This document shows, piece by piece, positions 24,708-37,322 of a DNA stretch of 64,000 bases. Under the pieces are notes generated by a model. The model was given only the letters and a program-made list of their open reading frames with translations. It was not told where the DNA came from and ran no database searches. How positions within the stretch are numbered: the stretch's first letter is position 1; each line of letters starts with the position of its first letter. The stretch is from Hyalella azteca (Eukaryota > Arthropoda > Malacostraca > Amphipoda > Hyalellidae): positions 188,147 through 252,146 of the forward strand of contig NW_025942175.1 of assembly GCF_000764305.2 (NCBI RefSeq), given 5' to 3'. Position numbers and translations under genes: made by a program.

Positions 24708-25539
24708 AAAAAGACACGCATTGACCTTTTTTAATACAAATACGAAGCCGGTGATGTAAGAATTTTTAGTTCAAGTACATACATGTCTTCCAGCGACGGG
24801 AAAGTCGACTGTAAATATTACAGGGTAGTTTTGGTTGCGTAGAGATGTTTCGATTCTTAATAAATAATCAGCTACATTGCATAAAGCACAATGTACAAAT
24901 TAAGATTACGGTACCAGTTTAATTTAGAATAAAAACAAAATTGATATATTGTTGTTATTATTTGAACCAATTTTTTTATTTGAACACAGCTTTAATGCTC
25001 CCATATAACGATAATTTTTTTATTCCAAAACAAAATATTATTAAAGATAATAAACCTCAACGATTCATACGTTAATATTCTTCAATTAGAAAAAGAAACA
25101 CAATGTACAGTATTATATTTAATTGATCAAGGAGAATCAGGCGCAGTATCGCCAGCTCCGCTCAAATGGCATCGTGCAGAAATTCAGTACTATTCCAGTT
25201 AGTAGCTGAAGAAGTTGTTATCTGCGGGGAATATTACAGATGTATTCTGCGATTCTGAAACAGCCATCATCAAATCTTCACCCAAAAACATCAATTCAGT
25301 GCTCAAAAAAGACGTATTTTAATTGTTACTCAAGTCACCCTGTCGTTTGTTAAACTGAAAGACATGTGACAGCGCACATTCGACAAATGACTTATGGACA
25401 AATCTTGCCCGACGAAACATGTTACTGAAAGAATCGTTTGTTCGGTTAATGAAAGCCTGAATATTTGTCGAGGAAGAATAGATTTTTAAATAAGCTAAAG
25501 AGATGCAGATTTAAACAAACAAATAATCCTAATATGGTG
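24708..25539. other. Non-coding A+T-rich DNA
   Basis: No open frame of note, no recognisable transposon end and no tandem repeat. Nothing further is seen. Confidence 0.55.
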
Positions 25540-26075
25540 TATCGATTACAACAACCCTTCACTAGGCCCACAGTCTTCCTTCTCTATTCGCATAGTCTTC
25601 CATAACAATGCCCAGTAATTCATCATTCACTATTTTGCACAACGATCATATACTATTAACATAGAAAATTCTCAATATGACTATCTTTCTTAATTATTGA
25701 CTCAAATTCACTATACACTGATCTATAGTCTACTTATCACATAGCGAATTTTTACTACTCGCGCAATGATTTTCAGTTAGTCTCATTAAGTCAATCCACT
25801 AGTCCCACTTCCATCCATCACCAATCAATTATTGTTGCCATCAGCCACAAATGAACGATGTCATCCATCAGTATTCACAACATCATTCAGGAACCAAATA
25901 CTCAGTCTTCAAACATTTGTCACACACAACCATATTTCACAAATCACATCGTAAACTTTTCACTAGCCCCAAAGTTTCATCCACGGCAGGTTGCGCATGT
26001 AATTTCTCTCTATTAGTGTACAAGTATCCTTCACTTGCTACGTTAATCGGCTGTATTTGCTAGTTCTGGAGCCAC
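25540..26075. other. Strand-skewed (C-rich, G-poor) stretch
   Basis: On the plus strand C clearly outnumbers G, by roughly two to three to one by eye, for about 500 bp. Words such as CATCATTCAC, TCCATCCATCACC and CACAACATCATTCA recur. The skew ends near the AACATTAAAAAG at 26101. A plus frame of 70 codons (25851-26063) lies inside it but has no recognisable motif. The skew could come from a decayed tandem repeat, a TE or UTR relic, or transcription-associated mutation. Confidence 0.5.
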
Positions 26076-27924
26076 TTCTGCCAGCGTCATGTACTGAGCA
26101 ACATTAAAAAGAACGCTGCGAAGAAGAAAAAAATATAATATCAAGAAGTACATACTGTCATTAATTTCGGACATATTTTTATACCACAATCAAATTAATA
26201 ATATTAATACGCCACCCCTAATACGCCACGTCAAATTGCAATGAAATGACACCATTTTTTTCTATACAAATCATTTTACATAGGGAGCATGAATCGCGAA
26301 CTAAATAATTTGGAATTTTTAAAGGGACCGTCTCCCTCTTTTGAAAACTTTTTTATTTACGAACGGATTGTTTTGAAACTTGGTACACATATGTAAAACA
26401 GAAATCTAAGAATTTTTTGTTAGTGTCAATTTTTCGAAAATAAATAAAATAAAACGTGAAATTCATAGAAAACGGCGAAAAAGGAGGGTATTTTAAAACT
26501 ATATCTCCTCCTACAAATATCGTGCTACAACATCAAGACACATATCATTCGATTTTTAACGATCATATAAATCACAAGGGCTTTCGATCGGATGGTATCA
26601 CAGTAGAAATTTCAATATTTACCGACGGGGAACATTCTGCCTCAGAAACTAATTGAAAAACTAGCAAATTTAACGGATATGTATGATATAAGCAATTGGT
26701 TAAAAGCTGCGGTTAAATTTGTCTTTCTCATTAAAAAATACTAAATATTATTATTCTAACTAAAACACTAATAAATAATAAAAAATAATAACAAAAAATA
26801 AAAACACTAATAAATAATAATCAATTTTTCGTATTAATAATAAAAATTTGTTACAGAAATCATCTTTCCCCTTACACGGTGAACGCTTATGTATTTATCG
26901 CCATGACTTGTTATTACTATGATCATCGACACCAAGCTTCAAAACCAAGCTTAAGTTGTGCATTATAATTTCCATATAAATAGTAACTCTTCAGTACAGC
27001 GACCAACCGCTCTCACATTTTACACAAATTCAAGTATAGTCGCGTGAAACCGTGCAATAACAATTTATGAAACGCATTAACGGGGATAAAAAATTGCAAG
27101 TAAAGTAATGAATCTTTTCGTGACATCTTTTCAAGGGATTTGATATATTTAAATAAGCTCATAAATGATGAAGTTGAATAATAAATAAGATAATTCTCTA
27201 TAATATAAGAGTTTAATATAAATTATAGAGATTTCTATAAAAGGTTAAAAAGTAAAGTTGGGGCGGAAAGCTTAATTGAAGAGCCAAGTTGGATTACATC
27301 CTGAGCTCAGTATTGACGCAAGGCATATTGATAGCCAAAATAAATATAAAACAATAATTGAAAAACATAAAGGAATCCTATGCATAATAATCACAAATTT
27401 CTACTCATTTAAGCATTTCGTCAGCGCATGTGTCAAAGTAAATGCTTCTGGCCCTCGCTCACTATTAAAAATATCAACTAATAATACGACACTAATATTG
27501 TTTACCTTTTATAATAAAAAATATAATTCCTCATAATTATTACATGGTATACAACTTCCTTCAAATCATTTACTTCCGCTCCTGTCATAACCGACTGCTT
27601 TTGAAGCCAGACGTGCGGTCGTTGTGAGAACGGCAATGGTTTTCAACCAATTTCTCTAGCTAATGAAGAATTTAGAAGCAAAGAAAACGTCAAGGAAATT
27701 TGCCTTATCTTCATAGAAATCATTTTGAAGACCAGCTCCATCATCAGTTCATTAATGTTAGTGAATGTTAATAAACTCACTTGCTAGGGAATCGCGAGAG
27801 TCAGGTTGTGTAATTTCCCGAGAATAATAATTGATATCAAGTTTCATTATAGAAATGTATTGCGATATCTTCTACAGGGTGGACTTATTGGATGTGCCTT
27901 TAAAGGATTATTTATTGTATATTA
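26076..27924. other. Non-coding DNA; possible old transposon relic at 26310-26660
   Basis: No gene is supported. The stretch at 26310-26660 includes ACGGATTGTTTTGAAACTTG followed by GTACACATATG, a wording I associate with arthropod transposon non-coding regions. I cannot confirm it. At 26760-26850 there is a TAA-rich low-complexity run in which AACACTAATAAATAATAA occurs twice. TCTCTATAAT at about 27195 pairs with ATTATAGAGA about 20 bp downstream. Confidence 0.4.
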
Positions 27925-28464
27925 TTAGTTAAACAGAAAGATATTTAGAATTATCTGATTTATTATAGAGACGATAGGAATTTTCAAGTGAGCTTCTATT
28001 GTTTTTTGCCATTTTTGTGTACAGATGAAATTGACGATCTGTGTTTTGAGGCTTGAACAAGATTCTAGGGCTATAATACTTAGATTACTTTTTTCCCTGT
28101 AGGGTTGTGAATTTTGCCAAGCATCAGCAACACAAACTTCTAGCGAGTAATTCTTGTTCAAAAGCTAAGAGTTGATCGCGACCTTCATAAATAATGTTGT
28201 TCTTGCCTTCAAACTTGTTGGAAAAGTACTCAAACTTCAAATTTCTTTCCCTCGTGAGGGCACTGTCTCTAGACTAGACCGTTGTTGGGTTCTAAGTCTC
28301 AGGTCACTTGAAATGTAAGACGTCTTTTGAGTAATAGATGGCGGTGCAAGAGTGCTAGTTTCCAATTTAAAAGAAGCCACATTATTAGTCCCGAACGTGG
28401 TTTTGTTGAACGAATTAATAGACTGGTTGGGCGGTAAACTTATTCCACTGGAGACACTTTCCAA
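27925..28464 (-). pseudogene. Possible decayed coding sequence with two in-frame stops
   Basis: A single minus-strand frame runs 180 codons from 28464 to 27925, broken only by a TGA ending the first 75 codons (28237-28239) and a TAG about 23 codons later. The first part is Ser/Thr/Asn-rich and looks disordered (NSFNKTTFGTNNVASFKLET). The last 78 codons contain Cys, Trp and mixed residues (SLEVCVADAWQNSQPYREKS). No family is recognised. In DNA with this stop density, three long open blocks in one phase are unusual but not impossible by chance. It may be a degraded gene, a decayed retroelement, or coincidence. Confidence 0.25.
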
Positions 28465-31400
28465 ACTTCTAATCTTTATAATCTAAATCAATGGTTCCGT
28501 GACTCCCACATGTACACTGTTTATTTAGTTTGCAAAAAAAAAATTAAATTACGCTCTTACCAATTTTTCATTGCACTTCAGTCTTACTTTTTTTTTTGCT
28601 TTTGAGATTTTAGTAAGCAAGCCACATATTAATAATAAATAGAAAGATATTTGTTAGTCGACTTGAATTCTGAAATAAAATTAGAACTTTACAGACTATC
28701 TTAGAATTATACCGCACAAGTTAAGCAGCAGATTTCTACTACACGGTGGTTATCAACATTATCATTATTCGATTTTTCTCGCATCATCCCGTTGATGAGA
28801 CAGGAAATGATACGATGCTCGGAATTCTGTTGACACGTTAACACTAATAATTTAAATCTAATTAAGGTCCCATGTAATTATCAACGGTAATTGTGAATGA
28901 GTTGAACAAGAAATCATTCAGATATGAACCCCTATCATAAATTTCTGATAAGTGTTTTATTAATTTTGTTAATAGTTTTCGATTTTTTTTCGTCATTAAA
29001 TAAACTTGTTCACAACAGAGTATAACGACGATAAACTATTTTCAAAACCATTTTAGAAATGGTAAGATTTTCACCCGGAATCAAAATTGACCAATCTAAT
29101 CAAATTTCACATTTTCAAGCCTTATCAGCGATGTATTACATTTATGCTCCAGTTCTCGATGGAAAATATAGTAATTTTTGGAAAATATAGCAAGACTTTT
29201 CGAGTATAATAAGTGGTCAAAAAATACGCTTTGGTCACAACAAAAACGTTCGCACAGCAGCGTCTCACATCCCATCGATATCGCTCAATCAGCGAAATGA
29301 TGACTCGGCATCATTACTTGCCAAAATGATTTCCGTTGCTAAGGAAACAACCGCACCGGGTGGAAAATAATAACTTTAGTAGGCGCCATAAAGTTTGGTT
29401 GAAGTGCCGTCGACTCATAAACTCTTTCATAAGGGCCGTTGTGGAAGCCCTTCAAAAGATCCGATGGAAATTTCTAGGCCATGTGCTCATTGGATATTCT
29501 AGATGCATCGTGGCACGCCAAAAAATTTCCGGACTCTCGTCTTCCATTGATAAAGTCACTCCAATAAATTTCTATGAGGGTGTGAGAATAGTTAGGTATG
29601 CATGACATCATGTAGCTGCAAAATTCGTTCATAAAACCATCCTTGCAATCTTGAAACTTCAATGTAGATAAATTCAATCTACGAGTATAAGAGTTTGTTA
29701 TGACAAATTATTCCCAGCTAAGAATATGGAATATGGAAGTTAAGTCATATTAACTTGTTTTTGTGTCGTTTCTCTCGCATAACTGTTTTGCATGAAATTT
29801 GAATATTTTGTATTCCTTTCTAAGAGAATTATAATTGCAGTCCTCAAGGACAGGATGCATTTTATTATTGAGTATCAGAACGTGCGAGTTTTGAGGTTTG
29901 AATAAATTTCGATTTATAATGATGCCGAATTTTCCTAAAAGTTTCGCCATGTGAAGCACTGCTCTCTGTAGCTCCCATACATCCAAGAGAAGGTCCTACA
30001 AAAATGAGTGTAAAATTTTTCCGTCGCCTACAATTAATTAGTAAAAATCTGTGCGGTTGAAAGGTGGCGTGGACTTCAGGTGCTAATGGATGTAATTCAG
30101 TGCCTCTTCTTCTAACTAGCTGCCTCACTCCCGTTCCATATCAGATGAACTATGCTCGTGTCATCTGGAGCTAAATTATCGTAGTGGAAAAATATTTTTT
30201 AAAGAAGTTGAGAAGCTAACACTTTTTATAAGCAAAATTTCAAAATGTGAGTTATGCGAAGAACAAACACTTGATGTATGTAAATCTTACTATAATTAGG
30301 CAGTCTGTCGATAAATGGCAAAATTGTTAAGAAATGGTGTAAAATAGATTTCCGTTTAAGCAAATACACGTGACAAAAAATTTATAATAGGGCTGAAATT
30401 TCTGAGTTACATGCTTAAATTCAGCTTGCATTCGTGAATGTACTGGAATTAAAAATATCAATATCTTGGACTTGAATATTATAACCATGAATCAATACAT
30501 TTTCGAAGCATCCTCAATAACGCGCTTATTAAAAGATATGCACGCAGTTCGCATTTATTATTTAAGGGATAATTAATAGCGTATCACTGTGAGACTGATT
30601 CATCTAACGCCGAATAATGAGTATTGTATTACAACTTATTTATAACATGGCATAATTGTCTTATTTTAAGTGGATATATTAGTAAATAATTGCATATGAC
30701 AGGTACATTTATCGCCCAATAATTACATCTATTAATCAAATAAACGGCAAATCATAATAAGGTATTTAATTCGTTCGTAAAAATGTGTGTGGTGACACTG
30801 TTGCCGGAAGGCATCTAACCTTTTATCACTCAACCAGTCTGTGTTTTAATTAATTATTTTTCAATAACTTCTGACTCAATTTAATTATTTTCCATTTATG
30901 ATTCAGAGAAATTTTTTGCATAACTAACGACAGTCACATTCAATTCAGTTCCGCCATTTAGTAACTAGCAGCCACTGGCATTCCGTGTATTGTGTTAGTT
31001 TGGAAGTGCAAACCTCGGTAAGTCTGCTCTCCAAATATTGGAACATTTTGTGTGCTTCGTTAGTCTTTTTGTCGGATCAATTGTAATTCTTGCATAAGTG
31101 GCACCTTCCTTGTTCATTATGCACTTTACTGCAGTTAATGATCGTTTGCTTATTCATGCGTTAGTTATCCAAGCCTATCTTGATTATTGAAGAAATGTTT
31201 GAAATAATTGATTATTTCTTGTCTGATGGTCACAGTTTTTAATGCATTTCTAGTCAATATAAATATTTTAGATTTCATTCTGGCATTGGTTAGGAGATTA
31301 AAATTATTTGGCTTGTGAATTCTGTAATCAGCACTACGCTTATTTATGTTCCATTTATTTTTCTTGCAGTGTCACTCAAGACTTGTAGTCCTACCATGTA

Positions 31401-33120
31401 GCTCCCCATAAACCATGTTTTGGCCTACCAACAGTATTTTTAACCCTTATTAGTGGAACTGCCATCTAAAGCCACTGATCAATGCCACACTCTTCTCCAT
31501 TCCATTTCTTCCATTCATTCTCTACTCTTCTTATTCCATTTGTTTGCAGTAACTATCCCTAGATATAATATTTATAGAAAACTCTTTCATTTAAACAACA
31601 TTAATAGCTACCACTGTTTAATTAACTCTGAAGTGGACAACGGGTTTGTGCTAACCGCTAGCACGGTAACAACACCGGTGACCGACCTCGTCCAACACTT
31701 ATTGCTCATTGGTATGTAAACATCAATATTCAATTCCGTCTGCGCGTTACAATGGAAATAAATAGTGCAAATAATTGGTGAAGTCATGTGATGCTCCATT
31801 TTATTATTGCTGAGTGCGGCAATAAATTCCAATAATTTTTGTACACTATTACTCGATGAGTGAGAAAAATTTGTGAGGATCGCAAGAAATAACTGATAAT
31901 TCTTGGCTATAAAAAACTAATGCTCAGGGGGAATTTGAACAACGTAACGTTTTGGTGAAAACTCTGGCTCGCATTTTGCGCATCATGTCAACTTTTCTTA
32001 CTTTTCACAAGGATGCTAGCATATTACCACTCTTATAAAATGTCTTTAGTAGTGATTCTTATAATTGATTTTTCGAATTATTACTGGAATTAAATTATTT
32101 GAGGTATTTAAGAAAAATTCCCAGGGTTTCTCTGCGCATCGCAGCCGCGGTCGCGACTTTCAGGCGCAATAACCTCGTCTCTCCCTGACCTTATCTCCGC
32201 AGTTAAAAATATTTTACGCCGATCTTTGGAGTAAATTTTGTGCAATAAAACTTCAGATCTTCCAGGGCAGTTTATGAGTGACTTTTGATGGTCGCCTTGC
32301 CTTATCTTTGGGTATTTTTCTAAACAAAATTCAAGGATTCACAAAGAGTTGCCGACAACAAACCTCCGAATAACTTCTTTGTGTCTCAAGCAGATTAACA
32401 ATAATTTTAGTTGTTCACACGAGAGCAAGATACGAAAACATTTGTAGACGAATAATGTGAAGTCATTGCTGGAGATACCGAAATTAATACCGGTATTTGA
32501 ACAATTTTAGATATCCCGAATATTCTAAAAACACCAAATGAATTTTCAAATTCAATATTATTCGATATTTTATGCATTTCATTATATTGACTCTGAAAGA
32601 AATCGTTCGCTCCAAGTTGTAATTGCTAAACGTGGATGTCTTCCTGTCGTCATCTGTTCCTTTGATTTGGCTCCTTCCCTTAGAATTATTTAACCTGGCT
32701 AAGAGACGCTCATTTGGAAGTCATATGAAGTCATATGTTGTGTAAATCTATTCAGGCAACTGCATTGCAATGAGAACTATCTAGCACTGAAAATTAATGA
32801 CGTTTCGTACTTCATTCGATCCAAAAGGAACATACATGCTTCAGAACGGTCAAAACTTAACGATTTTATGATCCCTTTCACAGCATATTGACATGACGAA
32901 GTGCTGGAAATTTTATCCCTCAAAATCATTTAGCGGAAAAAAATGTCATTGGAGACTAAGCGTGCCATCTTGTTTTGCTGAAATGACACCCGTGTTTTCA
33001 CACGTAACGGGCTCTCGTTCTATCATTTCCAGCGCGACTTAGCATGCATAGAACCTGAGTGATTAAAATGTTTGACAGACCGCACTGCTCTTATGAATTC
33101 AGTTAACTGAAGCGCATTAC
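28465..33120. other. Non-coding DNA with scattered splice-like signals near 31 kb
   Basis: No gene is supported. Overlapping minus frames of 78 and 87 codons at 29750-30128, and plus and minus frames at 29336-29677, carry no recognised motif. At 30945-31023 an initiator-like TCAGTT is followed about 70 bp later by a strong donor CTCGGTAAGT (GTAAGT at 31018). Acceptor-like tracts end at 31369 (TTTTTCTTGCAG) and 31549 (CCATTTGTTTGCAG). No coding exon joins them. A small G+C-rich patch lies at about 32120-32205. Confidence 0.4.
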
Positions 33121-33222
33121 CTGTTTAATATCATATATTATTATCAATATCATTTAATAATATCATATCATATCATTTAATACATATATATTATTTTAAT
33201 ATCATATATTATAATAAAAAAA
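33121..33222. repeat. Low-complexity ATATCATATTA-type run
   Basis: ATATCAT and TTTAATA words recur irregularly for about 100 bp (TATCATATATTATTATC and similar). Simple A/T sequence without a fixed period. Confidence 0.7.
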
Positions 33223-35691
33223 ATTCAGCATTTATGGCCTAAGGAAAAGTTCGAAAAGATTTCTATAAATTTTTCACAAAATGCAAATTAAGCAAATGAT
33301 AAGTTCGGTACAATTTTTAACTGGATTGAAACAATTACGACTTGGTTCATGAATATAAGTTAAGTTTAAATGCAACTTCGCCGCAAAGTATTTATTAGCG
33401 AACGATTCCACAGAATACTACGAATATTTGATCACTACTTTTTTTGTCTATGCTCGAAATCTTTCCTGTTGATGTGCTTATGCACGGGGCTCGACTCTGC
33501 CGCTAACGAACCTCGGACGGCGAAATAAATTTATTAGAAAAGGTTTCAGGCGCACGGGATATAGCGCTGCTTACCGACTCTTATGCGGTTTGGTGAATAG
33601 CGCTCAGAACACCTTAGAATGAAGCTCACTTTCACTCCATTTCGGAATTTCACCTTCGAATGCTCTTATTGCACATAAACTAAATTAAGAAAGCGAGAGA
33701 AATGACCAAACCGAGACCCGTTTTTAAGAAAATTCTTTGGACGGGTGTTGAAATTTAGAGATCATTTCTTCTAGAAGGAAAATTTTACTCCAAACAAAGT
33801 TTAAGGCTTTCCAACCCACTAGGAATCAAATTCTTAAAGATATAATAATATTCAGAGAATGCATAATTTGAGCACTTTATGGTGGACAATTATTTTGTTT
33901 TTTTTTCGTTTTATTTCAGTTTTTCGTTAAATAATTTAGATTTATTTGAAATAGTAAGTTTCAACCGGCTTAATATCCGCGCTATAAAATATTAGCTAGT
34001 AAAAGAAAAATGTTGGTTTGTTTTCATCAGAAGTAAAGACCCTGTTTTTTCAATCTTAGGTCAATGTGTACTTTTATGTTCGAGCTATAACAATGAATTA
34101 GCTCGTATCACCAAGATGGCGACTGTGTTTGCGTAAGGTCGGTATTTGAGAGAACATTAGTAGCCAATTGAGAGTCGGAAATGCCTTTCTGTGTCCCATA
34201 GAAATGAGAAAACAAACAATTTGGCTGAGAAGTTGGCTCTTTAGGACGTCATTAATCGCAAATTGATCGTAAAAAAATCCTCCCAACTACTTTAGGAAGT
34301 ATTTTAGGCCATTGTTAACACGGACTGCCCGACATGGTCGCTAAGACCGTAATATCTATGGTAAAATACCGCCAAAAGTTTCATTTTAAAAGATATCGAA
34401 GAAAAATCCTGATTTTTCTCCTGAGACGTTAAGTACGGGTACTTCTAACAATAGATGCAAGGCGTGACCGAGTTAATATCCGAATTGAGAATTAAATTAT
34501 TTACGACAATACTTGGTATTTAATGCATTATACCAATTATACCATTATAGTCACTTACTACAAAGTAAATCAGTGGCTGATGAAGAGTAGGTATGAGGTA
34601 TGCAAAAATAAACTTCAAATTCGAATTACTTTGCTAGAATTCCAATCAGCAGCATCGATATATATACGTGAAAATATAAGTCTAGTTGGCAAAAGATGCA
34701 AGTCGTCTCGTTACTGCTTATGTAATATTTAATCAATAGCTATTATTTATTATTATTAATAATATTGTCTAAATACTACATCCATGGTAGCCCAGTAATA
34801 GTAACATAATACGTTTATCTATTAACGTGGAACGTTAAATTTAGGGCAAATATAGTAGGGTGTTAAAAATGAAAATAAATGGTTCGTCAGTTTTCTTTCC
34901 GTGACTGAACGTGAAGGAACTTAAACTGCTAATGTGATTAGAGAAAGGAACATATAAGCCGAGATGACGGCCATTACTTATGTCTTCAACTTTAAATAAA
35001 GACTTTTACTCTTCACTGAGAGCAAATATAATCATAATGTCATTTGAGATCGTCACGATATTTTATTTGAATGATCAGTAAAAAGGGTTAATCTTATTTT
35101 ATGTTCAGTTGTCTCACGAAAATAAAATGCCTCCATCAAATTTTCGTTTGTCATTCGTTCTGTTCTCTGAAAAATATTTTCGAAAAAATTACTGGTATGA
35201 GAGCATAAGATTGATCCAATACATTAGCATGAATAACGTGAATTCAGATGGTGTAATTCATCCCCGAATCTGCAGGTGTCATAGCACGCGCAATAAAACC
35301 TTCTTGAAGCAATTTTTGAGCTTTACTAGAAGGCTTTGAGTCGTTTTATGGTGACTAATTCTACAGAAATATCCCTAATTTTCCCCTTTATGGCGTTTTC
35401 TGGAGGAACTATAAAGCACCTTTAAGATTGAGTGTCTGACCTCGGCGTTGGTTCATTCGTAGTTCATCTCTTTTAGGAGAAGTTCAATTGTTCATGAACT
35501 CGTTGGTTGAACACGGGAAGGTAATTGAGTAGACATTGATTTATTAGTAACTCAATTGTTTAAAAAATGAGTAAGGGAAAATTAATAATTATGAGTACAA
35601 ATATTCGTAATTGAATAAAGTTGTTGCTGATTTTAAGTAATGCTAAATTGCGTGAATAGAACTATCTTAATTTGCCTCAGAGTTTAGTTAT
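33223..35691. other. Non-coding DNA
   Basis: No gene is supported. A patch at about 33480-33620 is richer in G+C (GGCGCACGGG, AGCGCTGC) but has no exon-like frame. The rest is A/T-rich with short frames only. Confidence 0.5.
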
Positions 35692-35985
35692 ACAGAAATG
35701 ACGTCCCGGAAAGAAGCGTACAAATTATCATGAATGAAGACCCTACAGGCTGCGCATGTTGTTCAAAAATTTCATTCCTGTCATGCAAAAATTTGACGAT
35801 GTCCAGAAATGTTTTGCCTGTCGCACAAAAAAATATGGTCTGTTGTACAATAATTCCGTGCTTGTTGCAAAAAATTCGACGGGATCCAAAAATGTCTTGC
35901 ATGTCACACAAGAATTTCCGGCCTGTTGCCTAAATATTTTAGTTGTATCCGCGAATGTCTGGGCCGCTACGAAGTACTTTCCATG
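35692..35985. repeat. Degenerate minisatellite with ~83-bp higher-order unit
   Basis: Diverged 19-22 bp units recur, ending in CTGT(T/C) or TGTATC and starting GCAAAAATT, GCACAAAAA, GTACAATAATT or ACACAAGAATT. Two consecutive blocks of about 82-83 bp (from about 35784 and from about 35866) align unit by unit: GCAAAAATTTGACGATGTC with GCAAAAAATTCGACGGGATC, then AGAAATGTTTTGCCTGTC with AAAAATGTCTTGCATGTC. More diverged units extend left to about 35692 and right to about 35985. Open frames of 67-77 codons on both strands over this array are a by-product of its low stop content. Confidence 0.8.
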
Positions 35986-36634
35986 TTAATTTCCTGCTGC
36001 AGCGGAGACGAAAGCCACTCCTTATAAAGGTCGGGGTCACCAATCGTAAAATTGGTCCTCGCCGAACATAAGGAGCTCAACGTATGGCATTCAAGATCAT
36101 TGAGTTTCTTCGCAGGAATTTAATGACAAGAATTCATCCACGGACTGAAAAATACGAAATTAAAGCCGTAATTGAGATATATCGAATTTATTATTCAATT
36201 TGTCAATATGAAGCAGACTCATACAGAGCATGATAATGAATCACATAGTTCGAAAAACTAGATGATAGAAATAAACAACATTATATATTTACGCTGGCCT
36301 TGTAACAAAGTTAGGAAAAAATATTTCTGAGTTTCGTGTTTTGTTGTTCAGCTCTTAAGTTATTTGTTAACGCGACTCAAATGAGAAATGCCGTTGATCT
36401 ATCAAAATAGCTAGACTCATAGTACTTCATCGTAATAATCCAGTCTCTTTTGCCTATTTGCAATACTAGCATGATCACTTGTTTGACGTTTCCGGTTTTG
36501 TGTTTGCGAGTTCACATTTTTCAAAAAACGTAGGATAAATAAAATTTTGAACAAATGATGAAACAACGATCAATAAAAATAAAATCGAAGTTTATGTAGT
36601 GAGTCAAATTACTCATATTCATACGTAAATAGAT
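35986..36634. other. Non-coding DNA
   Basis: No gene is seen. A short hairpin ACCAAT-CGTAAA-ATTGGT lies at about 36039-36056. The rest is ordinary A/T-rich sequence. Confidence 0.5.
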
Positions 36635-36726
36635 TGAAGGCCCTTATCGTCGAAAGACTGAAGGCCCCTATAATCGAAAGATAAGCCATTATCTGAAGTA
36701 TATAAGTGCCATTATTTGAAGTATGA
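36635..36726. repeat. Two adjacent small tandem duplications
   Basis: TGAAGGCCC(T/C)TAT is followed by TCGAAAGA, present twice about 24 bp apart. This runs directly into GCCATTAT(C/T)TGAAGTAT, present twice about 24 bp apart. The two pairs differ in sequence but share spacing and location. Confidence 0.8.
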
Positions 36727-36895
36727 GCTTTGAATTATTTATGTTCACGAAATTTTCTCGCAGCTTTTGTTAGTTTACTCATCGGTCATTCACGTCCTGC
36801 TTCATAGTTTTCATTCTTACAATAACATTTTTTGTAAAATCGTTAAGGGATTATGGAAAATCATTCACGTTATTTTGAGTAAAATTTGCGAATGG

Positions 36896-37026
36896 TAATG
36901 AGCTATCGATCGTTCGTTTAGGAAGATTAGCAAATATTTTTTTCAAAACCTTGAAATTAATGAAAATTATTCATCATTTCATTAAATTCAAACCTACACA
37001 TATCACCACATTTATAGGAAAAAATA
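36896..37026. repeat. ~130-bp dispersed direct repeat, copy A
   Basis: This copy shares with 37194-37322 the blocks CTATCGATCGTT, GTTTAGGAAG, TTAGCAAATATTTTTTTC, then ATGAAAATTATTCATCATTT and AAACCTACACATATCAC, with only a handful of substitutions and a small indel near the end. The copies are 298 bp apart in direct orientation. No coding capacity. Confidence 0.9.
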
Positions 37027-37193
37027 AAACAAATAAAACAACTTTTAAAAACCACGTTTTCTTAACGGACAAAAAAGAAAAACATTTACTCTTACATAAC
37101 ATTTAAAAAAACAAAGAACCACCTCGTATCAATTAAAACTTCATCAAAAATTTAGTTTAAAAAAAGTGGGGGGCGCGCTGCCCCACCTTACCC
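37027..37193. other. Spacer between 130-bp repeats, with G+C hairpin
   Basis: The A-rich interior ends with GTGGGG-GGCGCGCTG-CCCCAC (37166-37186), a 6-bp G+C stem in very A/T-rich DNA. On the minus strand it reads AGGGTAAGGTGGGGCAGCGC, wording that resembles ends of some arthropod transposons. That resemblance is from memory and unconfirmed. Confidence 0.45.
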
Positions 37194-37322
37194 TAATGAC
37201 CTATCGATCGTTAGTTTAGGAAGTTTAGCAAATATTTTTTTCTAAACCTTGAAACTAATGAAAATTATTCATCATTTCATTAAATTCAAACCTACACATA
37301 TCACAACATTTAGGAAAAAATA
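37194..37322. repeat. ~130-bp dispersed direct repeat, copy B
   Basis: Second copy of the repeat at 36896-37026, in the same orientation. Similarity begins abruptly at TAATGA and ends at AGGAAAAAATA in both. This is either a local duplication or the two ends of a terminal-repeat element about 430 bp long. No target-site duplication was obvious. Confidence 0.9.
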
